Notes: generated by a model from the sequence alone, not told the origin. DNA of 64,000 bases from Bradyrhizobium sp. 199 (GCF_023073355.1 NZ_JADPJI010000006.1:124001-188000), one strand, 5' to 3'. Counted from the first letter of the stretch, positions 17,154-26,465 are shown. Numbers and translations: made by a program.

Positions 17154-18239
17154 TCAGGCCGCTACGCCCTGTGCAGCGAGCTGCGCGGCCTGGTGCTCGG
17201 TGGTCAGTGCGTCGACCAATTCGCCGAGCGCCTCGCCGGCGATCACCTGCGGCAACTTGTAGAGCGTCAGATTGATGCGGTGGTCGGTGACGCGCCCTTG
17301 CGGAAAATTATAGGTGCGGATGCGCTCAGAGCGGTCGCCGGAGCCGACTTTCTCTTTGCGCTCGGCCGAGCGCGCGGCATCGAGGCGCTGCTGCTCGGCG
17401 TCGTAGATGCGCGAGCGCAGGATGTTCATGGCGGAGGCGCGGTTCTTGTGCTGCGAGCGGCTGTCCTGCATCATCACCACGATGCCGGTCGGGATGTGGG
17501 TGATGCGGATCGCCGATTCGGTCTTGTTGACGTGCTGGCCGCCCGCTCCTTGCGCGCGCATGGTCTCGATGCGGAGGTCGTCGTTCTTGATGTCGACGTC
17601 GACGTCCTCGACCTCAGGCAGCACAGCGACCGTCGCTGCCGAAGTATGAATGCGCCCCTGCGTCTCGGTGTCGGGCACGCGCTGCACGCGATGCACGCCG
17701 GATTCGAACTTCAGCTTGGAGAACGCGCCGCGGCCCTGCACCTCCGCGATGATTTCCTTGTAACCGCCGACGGTGCCTTCGCTGGCCGAGATCACCTCGA
17801 CCTTCCAGCCCTGCAAGGCAGCGAAGCGCTCGTACATCCGGAACAGGTCTCCAGCAAACAGCGAGGCCTCGTCGCCGCCGGTGCCGGCGCGGATTTCCAG
17901 CACCACGTTGCGATCGTCCATGGCGTCCTTGGGCAGCAGCGCAACGCGGATCTTCTGGACCAGCTCCTCGATTTTCGGTGCGAGCTCGTCGCGTTCGGCT
18001 TCCGCCATGCCGCGCATCTCGGCATCGGTCGCGGGATCGGCGATCAGCGCCTCGGTGTCGGCGAGTTCCTTGACGGCGGAACGATAGGCCTTCACCGCTT
18101 CGATCAGCGGCGTGATCTCGGCGAGCTCGCGCGTGATCTGCACGTAGCGTTCGGAGGCGAGCTGCCCCAGCGATTCGGCCTCGAGCGAGGCATGATGGGC
18201 GAGCAGGACGTCCAGTTTGGCTTCGGGGAGTGACGACAT
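17154..18239 (-). CDS. prfA: Peptide chain release factor 1
   Basis: Class I release factor recognising UAA and UAG, 361 aa. The peptidyl-tRNA hydrolysis motif GGQ is at 233-235 in AQGAGGQHVNKTESA, and the codon-reading PxT motif appears as PDT in RVPDTETQGRIHTSA. The N-terminal coiled helical domain is complete. It is upstream of prmC and 57 bp downstream of ptsP on the same strand, so ptsP-prfA-prmC may form one operon. Confidence 0.97.
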   Translation of the reverse strand: MSSLPEAKLDVLLAHHASLEAESLGQLASERYVQITRELAEITPLIEAVKAYRSAVKELADTEALIADPATDAEMRGMAEAERDELAPKIEELVQKIRVALLPKDAMDDRNVVLEIRAGTGGDEASLFAGDLFRMYERFAALQGWKVEVISASEGTVGGYKEIIAEVQGRGAFSKLKFESGVHRVQRVPDTETQGRIHTSAATVAVLPEVEDVDVDIKNDDLRIETMRAQGAGGQHVNKTESAIRITHIPTGIVVMMQDSRSQHKNRASAMNILRSRIYDAEQQRLDAARSAERKEKVGSGDRSERIRTYNFPQGRVTDHRINLTLYKLPQVIAGEALGELVDALTTEHQAAQLAAQGVAA

Positions 18240-18296
18240 CGGTTCAGTCTCAAATGGCGGAAGGAGGCGAGGGAGCGAAACGGGGCGACAGGCCCG

Positions 18297-20564
18297 CTAC
18301 AACGCCAGGCCTTCGGCCTCGGCAAATTCCGTCAGTTTCTGCCGGATCGAGACGCTACCCGCCGGCGCGTCCAGGAGCGGACCGAGCATGGCTTCGGCCT
18401 TCTTTGCATCGAGGTCGATCACCATCGCCTTGACCGGTCCGAGTGCGGTCGCCGACAGCGACAGCGAGCGATAGCCCAGCCCAATCAGCGCCAGTGCGCC
18501 GATTGGCTTGGATGCCATCTCGCCGCAGAGCGAAAGCGACTTCTTCGCCGCTTGCGATTTCTGCGCGATCTCGCGCAGGGCGCGCAGGATCGGCGCCGAC
18601 ATGGTGTCGAAGCGCTCCGAGACTTTCGCGTTGCCGCGGTCGACCGCGAACAGGAACTGGAACAGGTCGTTAGAGCCGACCGAGATGAAGTCGACTTTCC
18701 TCAGAAGCTCGTCAAGCTGATAGAGCAGGGCCGGCACCTCGACCATGGTACCGATGTCGATTCTTTCAGGCAGCGTGTGACCGTGCTGACGCAAGTAAGT
18801 GAGCTCGCGCTCGACCAGCGCCTTCGCCGAATCGAATTCGGCGACCTCCGAGATCATCGGGAACATGATGCGCAGCGCACGGCCGCCGCCGGCGCGTAGC
18901 AGCGCGCGGATCTGGCCGCGCAACAGGCCGGGGCGATCCAGCCCGAGCCGGATCGCGCGCCAGCCGAGCGCGGGATTTTCCTCGATCACGGCTTCCATAT
19001 AAGGCAGCGCCTTGTCGCCGCCGATGTCGAGGGTGCGGAAGGTAACGGGCTTGGTGCCAGCGGCATCGAGGACGGTGCGATACAGCGCAAGCTGGTCGCT
19101 GGTGCGTGGCAGGCTCTGGCCGACCATGAATTGCAATTCGGTGCGGAACAGGCCGATGCCGGCGCTGCCCGTGTCCTCGATATGCGGCAGGTCGATGGCA
19201 AGACCCGCGTTGATCATCAGCTCGACCTTCTGGCCGTCCCTGGTGACGCAGGGCCGGTCGCGTAGCGCCAGATATTGCGCCTGGCGGCGGGCGCGGAAGC
19301 GCACGCGCTCGGCAAAGGCGGCCTCGACTTCCTGAGAGGGGCGCACATAGATCGACCCGGAGGTGCCGTCGACGATGATGGCGTCGCCGGGATCGGCGAT
19401 GCCGGGCGCGTTCGGGACTTCGCCGACCGCGGGAATGCCGAGCGCGCGCGCCACGATCGAGACGTGGGAGTTGGCGGTGCCTTCCTCCAGCACGATGCCG
19501 CGCAGGCGCTTGCGGTCGTAGTCGAGCAGCGCCGCCGGGCCCATCGCGCGCGCGATGACGATCGCGTTGTCGGGAAGTTGCTCGCGCGAGGGCGCATGGT
19601 CCTGGCCGACCAGCTGCCGCATCAGGCGGTAGCCGAGATCCTCCAGATCGTGCAGCCGGTCGCGCAGATATGGGTCGGTCGACCGGAGCATGCGCGCGCG
19701 GGTGTCGGATTGCACACGCTCGACCGCGGCCTCCGCCGTGAGGCCGGTGGCGACGGCCTCGTGCAGCTTGTGCGACCAGCCTTGGTCGTTGGCGAACATG
19801 CGGTAGGCTTCCAGCACCTCGCGGTGCTCGCCGCCTTCGGCGACGTCGCCGCGCTCCAGCATGCGGTCGAGATCGGCGCGCAGCTTGGCGAGCGCGGTGT
19901 CGAGCCGCTTGATCTCCTTGGGCAGGTCCTCGGCGATGTAGTCCTTGATGACGACGCGCGGCTCGTGCAGCACGACGTGGCCGAGCGCGATGCCCTCGGA
20001 CAGGATGGCGCCGACCTTCTGCGCGGAATGGCGTGCGGCCGGCTCCTGGCCCGGCTGGGCCAGCGCGGAGAGTTCGCCGGAGGCGATCAGCTCCGCCAGC
20101 ACCATCGCGGTGGTCTGCAGCGCCTCGAGCTCCTCCTCGACATAGTTGCGCTTGGCGCGGTTCTGCACCACCAGCACGCCGAGCGTGTTGCCGGCCCGCA
20201 GGATCGGCACGCCGAGGAAGGAGTGGTAGATTTCTTCGCCGGTCTCGGGACGGAACGAGAAGGCCGGGTGGCTCTGCGCATCGCTTAGGTTGAGCGGCGT
20301 GGCCTCACTGGCGACCAGGCCGACAAGACCTTCGTGGGCGCTCAGCACGGTGTGGTGCACCGCCTCGCGGTTGAGACCCTCGGTGGCGTAGAGTTCCAGC
20401 GTGTTGTCGATGCGCAGCACATAGACCGAGCACACCTCGGCCACCATGTTGGCGGCGATCAGCACCACGATCTTGTCCAGCCGCTCCTGGGCCGAGACCT
20501 GCTCCGCCATTGTTTCGCGGAGCCGTCTCAACAAGACGCGGGGACCTCCCGACGCGCTCCGCAT
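18297..20564 (-). CDS. ptsP: Phosphoenolpyruvate-protein phosphotransferase, nitrogen PTS (EI-Ntr)
   Basis: First phosphoryl donor of the regulatory PTS-Ntr, 755 aa. A GAF domain (about 20-165, 'ERLDKIVVLIAANMVAEVCSVYVLR') distinguishes it from the sugar PtsI. The PEP-utiliser N domain follows, then the phosphohistidine H367 in TANSHVSIVARALGIPAVG, and a C-terminal PEP-binding barrel with 'GIGLFRTELQFM', 'DIGGDKALPY' and 'SVGSNDLFQFLFAVDR'. GAF probably senses glutamine or 2-oxoglutarate as in other EI-Ntr proteins. Its partners NPr and EIIA-Ntr are outside the window. Confidence 0.95.
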   Translation of the reverse strand: MRSASGGPRVLLRRLRETMAEQVSAQERLDKIVVLIAANMVAEVCSVYVLRIDNTLELYATEGLNREAVHHTVLSAHEGLVGLVASEATPLNLSDAQSHPAFSFRPETGEEIYHSFLGVPILRAGNTLGVLVVQNRAKRNYVEEELEALQTTAMVLAELIASGELSALAQPGQEPAARHSAQKVGAILSEGIALGHVVLHEPRVVIKDYIAEDLPKEIKRLDTALAKLRADLDRMLERGDVAEGGEHREVLEAYRMFANDQGWSHKLHEAVATGLTAEAAVERVQSDTRARMLRSTDPYLRDRLHDLEDLGYRLMRQLVGQDHAPSREQLPDNAIVIARAMGPAALLDYDRKRLRGIVLEEGTANSHVSIVARALGIPAVGEVPNAPGIADPGDAIIVDGTSGSIYVRPSQEVEAAFAERVRFRARRQAQYLALRDRPCVTRDGQKVELMINAGLAIDLPHIEDTGSAGIGLFRTELQFMVGQSLPRTSDQLALYRTVLDAAGTKPVTFRTLDIGGDKALPYMEAVIEENPALGWRAIRLGLDRPGLLRGQIRALLRAGGGRALRIMFPMISEVAEFDSAKALVERELTYLRQHGHTLPERIDIGTMVEVPALLYQLDELLRKVDFISVGSNDLFQFLFAVDRGNAKVSERFDTMSAPILRALREIAQKSQAAKKSLSLCGEMASKPIGALALIGLGYRSLSLSATALGPVKAMVIDLDAKKAEAMLGPLLDAPAGSVSIRQKLTEFAEAEGLAL

Positions 20565-20937
20565 GTCCCGTCAATCTCCTCCGTCTGCCCGGCCCGGCGG
20601 TATCGGCCGGCGGCTGGCCCGAAATTCAAGAAAAACAACCAATTTGTTCGTCCGGCGCCGGCGCAAGCCCAAAATCACTTGAGATTTCTCGCTTGCACCG
20701 AATCGGCGCCGCCTGAACTGGGACACAGTCTCCGGCAGCCCACCCTGTTCGCCGTATAGCGAATTGAGGCTTGTTTTGCCAAGCAAAACGCCTGCCAAGC
20801 GCGAAGGTGTGTACACCTTCGCGTTTGCTGCGAGCGCTAACAGAAAATTAGTCCAGGCATGGCCCGGAAAAGTGCGAAGCGGTTTTCCGAAAAGACCATG
20901 CTCAAACAACAACCTGAAGCGCGACGACGGTCGCGCT
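20565..20937. other. ptsP-lysC intergenic region
   Basis: 373 bp with no supported gene. It contains a family A palindromic repeat (20857-20902) and a hairpin overlapping the lysC stop. The part near 20565-20760 should contain the ptsP promoter, but I see no convincing box. Confidence 0.4.
20857..20902. repeat. Family A palindromic repeat (GCATG..CCGGAAA type)
   Basis: A hairpin-forming element runs from GCATGGCCCGGAAAA through TTTTCCGAAAAGACCATGC, followed by the tail ctcaaacaacaacctgaagcgcg. A second copy with the same tail lies at 58913-58956. Confidence 0.7.
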
Positions 20938-20942
20938 TCAGG
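20913..20942 (-). terminator. Hairpin overlapping the lysC stop codon
   Basis: CCTGAAGCGCGAC (20913-20925) and GTCGCGCTTCAGG (20930-20942) form a 13-bp perfect stem with a 4-nt loop. The stop codon of lysC is inside the stem. It lacks a strong T-run, so it may be a 3'-end stabiliser or weak terminator, and part of it is the tail of the adjacent repeat. Confidence 0.5.
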
Positions 20943-22194
20943 CCTGATCGAGGCCGTAGAGCGTGTGCAGCGTGCGCACCGCAAGCTCGGTATAGGCCGT
21001 GTCGATCAACACCGAGAATTTGATCTCGGAGGTTGTGATGGCCCGTATGTTGATATTCCGCCCCGCGAGGGCCGAGAACGCCTGGGCCGCGACGCCGGCA
21101 TGGCTGCGCATGCCGCTGCCGATCACCGAGATCTTGGCGACGTCGGTGGCGGTATCGAGCCTGATATAGCCGATCTTGCCCTTGGCGGCGGTAATCGTGT
21201 CCTTGGCCCGGGTATAGTCCGCCGCCGGCACCGTGAAGGTGAGGTCGGTGGTCTTGCCGTCCTCGGAGACGTTCTGCACGATCATGTCGACGTTGATGTT
21301 GGCGTCCGCCAGCGGGCCGAAGATCGAAGCCGCAATGCCCGGCTTGTCCTCGATCTGACGCACCGAGATCTGGGCCTCGTCCTTGGAGAAGGCGATACCG
21401 GTGACGACGTGGCTTTCCATGATCTCCTCCTCGCTGCAGATCAGCGTGCCGGGCGGCTGGTTGGCATGCGGATCGATATCCTCGGGCTTGTCGAAGCTCG
21501 AGCGGACGAAGATCGGCATGTTGTGGACCATCCCGAGTTCCACCGAGCGGACCTGGAGCACCTTTGCGCCCTGGGATGCCAGTTCCAGCATGTCTTCGAA
21601 CGCGATCTTGTCGAGTCTCTTGGCCTTCGGCACGATTCGCGGGTCAGTGGTGTAGACGCCGTCTACGTCGGTATAGATATCGCAGCGGTCGGCCTTGACG
21701 GCTGCGGCAATCGCCACGGCCGAGGTGTCGGAGCCGCCGCGGCCTAGCGTGGTGATGCGGTTGGTCTCGGCGTTGATGCCCTGGAAACCGGCGATGACCG
21801 CGACCTCCTTGCGCTCCTGAAAGCGCTTGATGATCTCGCTGCCGTCGATGTCCTCGATCCGGGCCGAGGCATGGGCGTCGCTGGTCTTGATCGGGATCTG
21901 CCAGCCCTGCCAGGAGCGGGCCTGGATGCCCATGCCCTGGAGCGCGATGGCCAGCAGGCCGGAGGTCACCTGCTCGCCGGAAGCGACGACGGCGTCGTAT
22001 TCGCGCGCGTCGTGCATCGGCGAGGCCTCGGTGCACCAGGCCACCAGCTCGTTGGTTTTACCGGACATCGCCGAGACGACCACGGCCACTTCATGGCCGG
22101 CGTCGACCTCGCGCTTCACATGGCGTGCGACGTTGCGGATACGTTCGATGTTGGCGACCGATGTGCCGCCGAATTTCATCACGAGGCGGCTCAT
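20938..22194 (-). CDS. lysC: Aspartate kinase
   Basis: Phosphorylates aspartate to open the Lys/Thr/Met/DAP pathway. The 418-aa monofunctional enzyme has KFGGTS at 7-12, the 'VVVSAMSGKTNELV' loop, 'TTLGRGGSDTSAVAIAA' for the active site, and two C-terminal ACT domains (about 265-410) with 'EDKPGIAASIFGPLADANINVDMI' and 'MRSHAGVAAQAFSALAGRNINI', indicating feedback control by Lys and/or Thr. It is divergent from the PH-domain gene at 22344. Confidence 0.96.
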   Translation of the reverse strand: MSRLVMKFGGTSVANIERIRNVARHVKREVDAGHEVAVVVSAMSGKTNELVAWCTEASPMHDAREYDAVVASGEQVTSGLLAIALQGMGIQARSWQGWQIPIKTSDAHASARIEDIDGSEIIKRFQERKEVAVIAGFQGINAETNRITTLGRGGSDTSAVAIAAAVKADRCDIYTDVDGVYTTDPRIVPKAKRLDKIAFEDMLELASQGAKVLQVRSVELGMVHNMPIFVRSSFDKPEDIDPHANQPPGTLICSEEEIMESHVVTGIAFSKDEAQISVRQIEDKPGIAASIFGPLADANINVDMIVQNVSEDGKTTDLTFTVPAADYTRAKDTITAAKGKIGYIRLDTATDVAKISVIGSGMRSHAGVAAQAFSALAGRNINIRAITTSEIKFSVLIDTAYTELAVRTLHTLYGLDQA

Positions 22195-22343
22195 GACGAC
22201 GCGTGCATTCCTTCAAAGGGATCAGTATGGTGACCCGCACCGGACAGGTGCCTGCGGACACCGACCGCGCGTATACATAGCGGCGGGGCCGGGGGCAAGC
22301 GGGTTCCTGCGGGGCCGGGTGCGGCAATGGGTTAACCGAGGTC

Positions 22344-22811
22344 ATGGCGCGTTACATCGACGAGATCCTGCAGCCCGGCGAGCGGGTGCTGTATTCGACC
22401 AATGCGCACTGGATCTTCTATTTTCCGGCGATTCTGGCCTGGATCGTGGCCCTGGGCCTGTTCGTGGTCTCGCGGCAGACCACGGTCGAAGGGCTCGTGC
22501 TGCTGTGTCTCGTCGCCGCGGCGCTGGTGGCCCTCGCCGCCCTCTATTGGACCATGAAGGGTTGGTTCCACCGCTTCACGACCGAGACCGACGTCACCAA
22601 TCTCAGGGTCGTGCACAAGACCGGGTTCATCAAGCGCCGCACCTTCGAGATGGCGCTGGACAAGGTCGAGAGCGTGGATGTCGATCAGACCATCCTTGGG
22701 CGTATTCTCAACTACGGCGACGTGACGATTCGCGGCGTTGGCGAGGGGATCGAGACGATCAAGACCATCGCCTCGCCGCTCGCCTTCCGTAGTTCGATCA
22801 CCACGCGGTAG
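22344..22811 (+). CDS. Bacterial PH-domain (bPH2) membrane protein
   Basis: Protein of 155 aa. 'EILQPGERVLYSTNAHWIFYF' opens the protein, two hydrophobic helices follow (about 25-45 and 50-70), and then a bPH2/YdbS-type domain 'FTTETDVTNLRVVHKTGFIKRRTFEMALDKVESVDVDQTILGRILNYGDVTIRG'. It is probably anchored in the inner membrane with the PH domain in the cytoplasm. Function unknown. ubiG starts 15 bp downstream, so the two are likely co-transcribed. Confidence 0.85.
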   Translation: MARYIDEILQPGERVLYSTNAHWIFYFPAILAWIVALGLFVVSRQTTVEGLVLLCLVAAALVALAALYWTMKGWFHRFTTETDVTNLRVVHKTGFIKRRTFEMALDKVESVDVDQTILGRILNYGDVTIRGVGEGIETIKTIASPLAFRSSITTR

Positions 22812-22826
22812 GACCGCGCGTAAACC

Positions 22827-23594
22827 ATGAGCATGCAGCAAAATACTTCCGCCACTGCCCAGCCGGGTTCGACCGTCGACGCCGCCGAGATCGCGAAATT
22901 CTCAAAGCTCTCGGCCGAGTGGTGGGATCCCAACGGCAAGATGGCGCCGCTGCACCGGATCAACCCGTTGCGGCTCGGCTACATCCGCGACGCGGCCTGC
23001 CGCAAGTTCGAACGCAATGTGCGCAGTCTCAACTGCCTCGGCGGCCTGCGCGTGCTCGACATCGGCTGCGGCGCCGGCCTGCTGTGCGAGCCGCTGTCGC
23101 GCCTCGGGGCCCAGGTCATCGGCGTCGATCCGTCGGTCAGCAACATCGCCGCGGCGAAGCTGCATGCCGACAAAGGCCATCTTGCGATCGACTACCGCTG
23201 CACCACGGTGGAGGAGATCGACCCGCGCGAGCGCTTCGACATCGTGCTGGCGATGGAAGTGGTCGAGCACGTCGTCGATGTCGGCGTCTTCCTGAAGCGC
23301 TGCGCCTCGATGCTGAAGCCGAACGGCCTCATGGTGGTCTCGACGCTGAACCGCAACTGGAAGAGCTTTGCGCTCGCCATCGTCGGCGCCGAATACGTCC
23401 TGCGCTGGCTGCCGCGCGGCACCCACGAGTGGAACAAGTTCGTCACCCCCGACGAGCTGACGAAATATCTGCTCGACAACCGCCTCGTCATCACCGAGCA
23501 GACCGGCGTGGTCTACTCACCCTTCGCCGACAAATGGACGCTCTCGTCGGACATGGACGTGAACTACATGGTGGTGGCCGAAGGGATGGTGTGA
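22827..23594 (+). CDS. ubiG: Ubiquinone biosynthesis O-methyltransferase
   Basis: Catalyses both O-methylations in ubiquinone synthesis. The 255-aa protein has the UbiG opening 'TVDAAEIAKFSKLSAEWWDPNGKMAPLHRINPLRL', motif I 'VLDIGCGAGLLCEPL' near 76-90, 'ITGVDPS'-like 'VIGVDPSVSNI', and the hallmark 'STLNRNWKSFALAIVGAEYVLRWLPRGTHEWNKFVTPDEL'. An ATG six bases further in is an alternative start. Peripheral inner-membrane association is expected from the family. Confidence 0.96.
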   Translation: MSMQQNTSATAQPGSTVDAAEIAKFSKLSAEWWDPNGKMAPLHRINPLRLGYIRDAACRKFERNVRSLNCLGGLRVLDIGCGAGLLCEPLSRLGAQVIGVDPSVSNIAAAKLHADKGHLAIDYRCTTVEEIDPRERFDIVLAMEVVEHVVDVGVFLKRCASMLKPNGLMVVSTLNRNWKSFALAIVGAEYVLRWLPRGTHEWNKFVTPDELTKYLLDNRLVITEQTGVVYSPFADKWTLSSDMDVNYMVVAEGMV

Positions 23595-23755
23595 GGGGGG
23601 AGTGGGATGCGGGCTGCTTCTCCACAAGCGCTGTCGTCCCTGCGACAGCAGTTGCACGGACATCGCTCCCATGACTTCCGTGCTGGTTGACCGCGCAGGT
23701 CTCAGCTTGCACGCTGGTCGCATCTTTTCCTGTTAAAGCATCATTCACGTCCCTC

Positions 23756-24655
23756 ATGCTTACCGTCGCCAGCCTCTGGATCCCCTTCACCGTCATTGCC
23801 GCGCTCGGGCAGGTTGCCCGCAATGCGATGCAGCGGTCGTTGACGAAGCCGCTGGGGACCTGGGGTGCGACCAATATCCGCTTCCTGTTCGGCTTCCCGT
23901 TCTCGGTGCTGTTCTTGGGGGTGGTGCTGATCGCGACCGGCGATCATCTCGGCATGCCGCCGACCGCGTTCTGGCCGTGGCTGCTGCTCGGGGCGCTCAG
24001 CCAGATCGTCGCCACGGGCCTGATGCTGCTTGCGATGAACGACCGCTCGTTCGTGGTGACGACGGCGTATCTCAAGACCGAGGCGATCCAGACCGCGATC
24101 TTCGGCTTCGTCTTCCTCAGCGATCACCTGACCTGGCTGAAGGTGCTGGCGATCGTGATCGCGACCGTCGGTGTCGTCATCACCGCGCTGCGGCCCGGCG
24201 GCGAGAAGAGTTTCGCGGAATTGAGGCCGACCATCACCGGCCTCGTTGCTGCTGCGGCCTTCGCGCTCTCCGCGGTCGGTTTTCGTGGCGCCATCATCAA
24301 CGTGCCTGATGTCTCGTTCGTGACTGCGGCATCATTCACACTGGTGCTCGGCCTGTTCGTGCAGACGCTGATCCTGACGATCTATCTGCTCTGGCGCGCG
24401 CCAGACGTGTTGCGCGGAATCCTGGGCCTGTGGAAGCCGTCGATGCTCGCGGGCTTCATGGGCGCTTTCGCCTCTCAATTCTGGTTCCTGGCCTTCGCGC
24501 TGACCGCCGCCGCCAATGTCCGCACGCTCGCCCTGATCGAGGTGCTGTTCGCGCAAGGCGTGGCGTATTACTCGTTCAAGCAGCCGATCGCGCCGCGCGA
24601 GATTCTCGGCATCGTGCTGATCGTGGTCGGAGTGGCGCTATTGGTGGGGGTGTAA
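23756..24655 (+). CDS. EamA/DMT-family transporter
   Basis: Inner-membrane protein of 299 aa with about ten helices in two EamA repeats. 'IPFTVIAALGQVARNAMQRSLTKPLGTWGATNIRFLFGFPFSVLF' and 'LIEVLFAQGVAYYSFKQPIAPREILGIVLIVVGVALL' mark the family. The frame is open from a TTG at 23687, but the ATG at 23756 puts the first helix at the N terminus; no good ribosome site supports either. Substrate unknown. Confidence 0.8.
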   Translation: MLTVASLWIPFTVIAALGQVARNAMQRSLTKPLGTWGATNIRFLFGFPFSVLFLGVVLIATGDHLGMPPTAFWPWLLLGALSQIVATGLMLLAMNDRSFVVTTAYLKTEAIQTAIFGFVFLSDHLTWLKVLAIVIATVGVVITALRPGGEKSFAELRPTITGLVAAAAFALSAVGFRGAIINVPDVSFVTAASFTLVLGLFVQTLILTIYLLWRAPDVLRGILGLWKPSMLAGFMGAFASQFWFLAFALTAAANVRTLALIEVLFAQGVAYYSFKQPIAPREILGIVLIVVGVALLVGV

Positions 24656-24672
24656 GCCAACTCATCCAGCCG

Positions 24673-24762
24673 CCGTCATGCCCGGGCTCGTCCGGGGCAT
24701 CCACGTTCTTTGTGTCCACGAGAAAGAAAGGCGTGGATGGCCGGGTCAAGCCGGCCATGACG
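24673..24762. repeat. Intergenic palindromic repeat, family F (full copy)
   Basis: Starts CGTCATGCCCGGGCTCGTCC and ends in GGCCGGGTCAAGCCGGCCATGACG, with inner arms ATCCACG / CGTGGAT. The whole 90 bp folds into one long interrupted hairpin. It sits between convergent genes. Confidence 0.7.
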
Positions 24763-24776
24763 AAGGAGGCGAAAGC

Positions 24777-25259
24777 CTAATTCCGGTCTTCCGGCAGCGT
24801 CGGCAGCGGCGAAACCTCGATGCCTTCGTCGATCAGCGACTTCGCTTCTTCCGGCGAGGCCTCGCCGTAGATCGGACGATGCTCCTTGTCGCCGTAATGC
24901 ATCGCGCGGGCTTCATTGGCGAAGCGCTGGCCGACATTGTCGGCGTTCTTCACGATGTGATCGCGCAGCTCCTTCAGCTTGGTGCGCAGCTCTTTCTCCT
25001 GCGCCATCAGCAGCGAGGTTGGACCTGATGGTGCGGCTTCGGGCGTGGTTGCGGTCGCGGGCTCTGGCGGCGGGCTCGCCCGCCCGCGGCCCTTCTTGCC
25101 GACGATGCGCGGCGCCATGATCGCTTTGTCGACCTTGGCCGAGCCGCAGATCGGGCAGGCCACGAGCTTGCGCTTTACCTGTGAATCATAGGCCGACGAG
25201 CTCTGGAACCAGCTTTCGAAATCGTGGTCCCGGTCGCAGCGAAGCGCGTAGCGGATCAT
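24777..25259 (-). CDS. DUF1178 family protein
   Basis: Protein of 160 aa. The N terminus 'MIRYALRCDRDHDFESWFQSS' and 'KRKLVACPICGSAKVDKAIMAPRI' form a small zinc-ribbon-like module (CxxC pair plus upstream Cys/His). A Pro/Ala linker follows and then the DUF1178 C-terminal helices 'LRTKLKELRDHIVKNADNVGQRFANEARAMHYG'. Its start overlaps the nitrilase stop by 4 bp (ATGA), so it is the last gene of a translationally coupled comF-grxC-nit-DUF1178 operon. Function unknown. Confidence 0.88.
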   Translation of the reverse strand: MIRYALRCDRDHDFESWFQSSSAYDSQVKRKLVACPICGSAKVDKAIMAPRIVGKKGRGRASPPPEPATATTPEAAPSGPTSLLMAQEKELRTKLKELRDHIVKNADNVGQRFANEARAMHYGDKEHRPIYGEASPEEAKSLIDEGIEVSPLPTLPEDRN

Positions 25260-26146
25260 GCCGATCCCCGCACGAGGTGCAGATGATCCGGCCCCGCCTT
25301 GGGGTCGGACACGCCGAAGCGGCGGCCGTGCTGGAGCGAAGGGATGGCGCGGCGCGCGGTCTCGACCTTGGCCGGATCGATCTTGGCCATGATGATGCCG
25401 GGTTCCACGTCGCCCTCGGCGAGGATCTCGCCCCAGGGATCGATGATCAGCGAATGACCATAGGTCTCGCGCTTGTTCTCGTGGGTGCCTGCCTGCGCCG
25501 CGGCGAAGATGAAGCAGCCGGTCTCGATCGCGCGCGCGCGCAGCAGCACGTGCCAATGCGCTTCGCCGGTCTTGCGGGTGAAGGCCGAGGGCACGGTGAT
25601 GAAATACGCGCCGCTCTCGGCGAGGGCACGGTAAAGCGCGGGAAAGCGCACGTCGTAGCAGATCGTCAAGCCCACGCGGCCCCAGGGCAGGTCGGAGATC
25701 ACGGCGGTTTCGCCCGGCTGGTAATTGGCGGATTCGCGATAGCTCTCGCCGTCCGGCAGCTCGATGTCGAACATGTGGATCTTGTCGTAGCTCGCGAGCA
25801 CATCCCCCTCGGGCCCGATCAGGAAGGAGCGGTTGACGGCCTTCTCGGACGAAAAGCGCAGCGCCAGCGAGCCGACATGGAGATGGATCTTCAGCTCTGC
25901 CGCGAGCGCGCGGTAGGCCTTCAGCGAGGTGTCGTCCTCCTGGCTCTGGAGGTGCTCGAACAGCGCCTTGCGGTTCAGCTGCATCATGTTGCTGACTTCG
26001 GGCGTCTGCACGTAGTCGGCGCCATTTGCCGCAGCCTGCCGGATCAGCCTGGTGGCCTGGGCGAGACTGGGCTCGGGCATCAACCCGGTGCGCATCTGCA
26101 CCATCGCGGCGGTGAAGGTCCTGTCTTGAGCTTGATCCCGGCTCAT
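25256..26146 (-). CDS. Carbon-nitrogen hydrolase (Nit/omega-amidase type)
   Basis: Nitrilase-superfamily amidase of 296 aa. The catalytic triad is visible as E50 (QTPEVSN), K122 (YDKIHMFD) and C163 (LTICYDVRFP). The context and sequence fit the Nit1/Nit2 branch, whose members hydrolyse deaminated glutathione or 2-oxo-acid omega-amides; the exact substrate is inferred. Both ends overlap neighbours by 4 bp (ATGA): start with the grxC stop, stop with the DUF1178 start. The frame is open to 26374, but that part is the antisense of grxC. Confidence 0.92.
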   Translation of the reverse strand: MSRDQAQDRTFTAAMVQMRTGLMPEPSLAQATRLIRQAAANGADYVQTPEVSNMMQLNRKALFEHLQSQEDDTSLKAYRALAAELKIHLHVGSLALRFSSEKAVNRSFLIGPEGDVLASYDKIHMFDIELPDGESYRESANYQPGETAVISDLPWGRVGLTICYDVRFPALYRALAESGAYFITVPSAFTRKTGEAHWHVLLRARAIETGCFIFAAAQAGTHENKRETYGHSLIIDPWGEILAEGDVEPGIIMAKIDPAKVETARRAIPSLQHGRRFGVSDPKAGPDHLHLVRGSA

Positions 26147-26418
26147 GACACTGCCTTCACGCTTTCGAGCATGCCGTCGAGCTTGCCTTCGCGGTCGAGT
26201 GCGTAGAGGTCGTCGCAGCCGCCGACATGAGTTCCGCCGATCCAGATCTGCGGGAAAGTCGAGCCCTCGCCGGCGCGGTCGTACATCTCGGCGCGCCAGG
26301 AAGGGTTCTTGGCGACGTCGAATTCCGTGAAAGCCGCCTTCTTGCGGGTCAGCAGCGACTTGGCGGCGGAACAATAGCCGCAGCCCGGCCTGGTGTAGAT
26401 CTCGACAGCAGCGGTCAT
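26143..26418 (-). CDS. grxC: Glutaredoxin 3
   Basis: Small thiol-disulfide oxidoreductase of 91 aa. The redox centre is CGYC at 13-16 in YTRPGCGYCSAAKSLL. 'STFPQIWIGGTHVGGCDDLYALDREGKLDGML' carries the cis-proline and the glutathione-binding GGCDD. An ATG 18 bp upstream is possible, but 26418 follows a GACGAG sequence and gives the normal start. It is second in the comF-grxC-nit-DUF1178 operon. Confidence 0.93.
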   Translation of the reverse strand: MTAAVEIYTRPGCGYCSAAKSLLTRKKAAFTEFDVAKNPSWRAEMYDRAGEGSTFPQIWIGGTHVGGCDDLYALDREGKLDGMLESVKAVS

Positions 26419-26465
26419 CTCGTCTGGCGCTCTCATGTCATGAATTCATTGAATTATATGGGACC

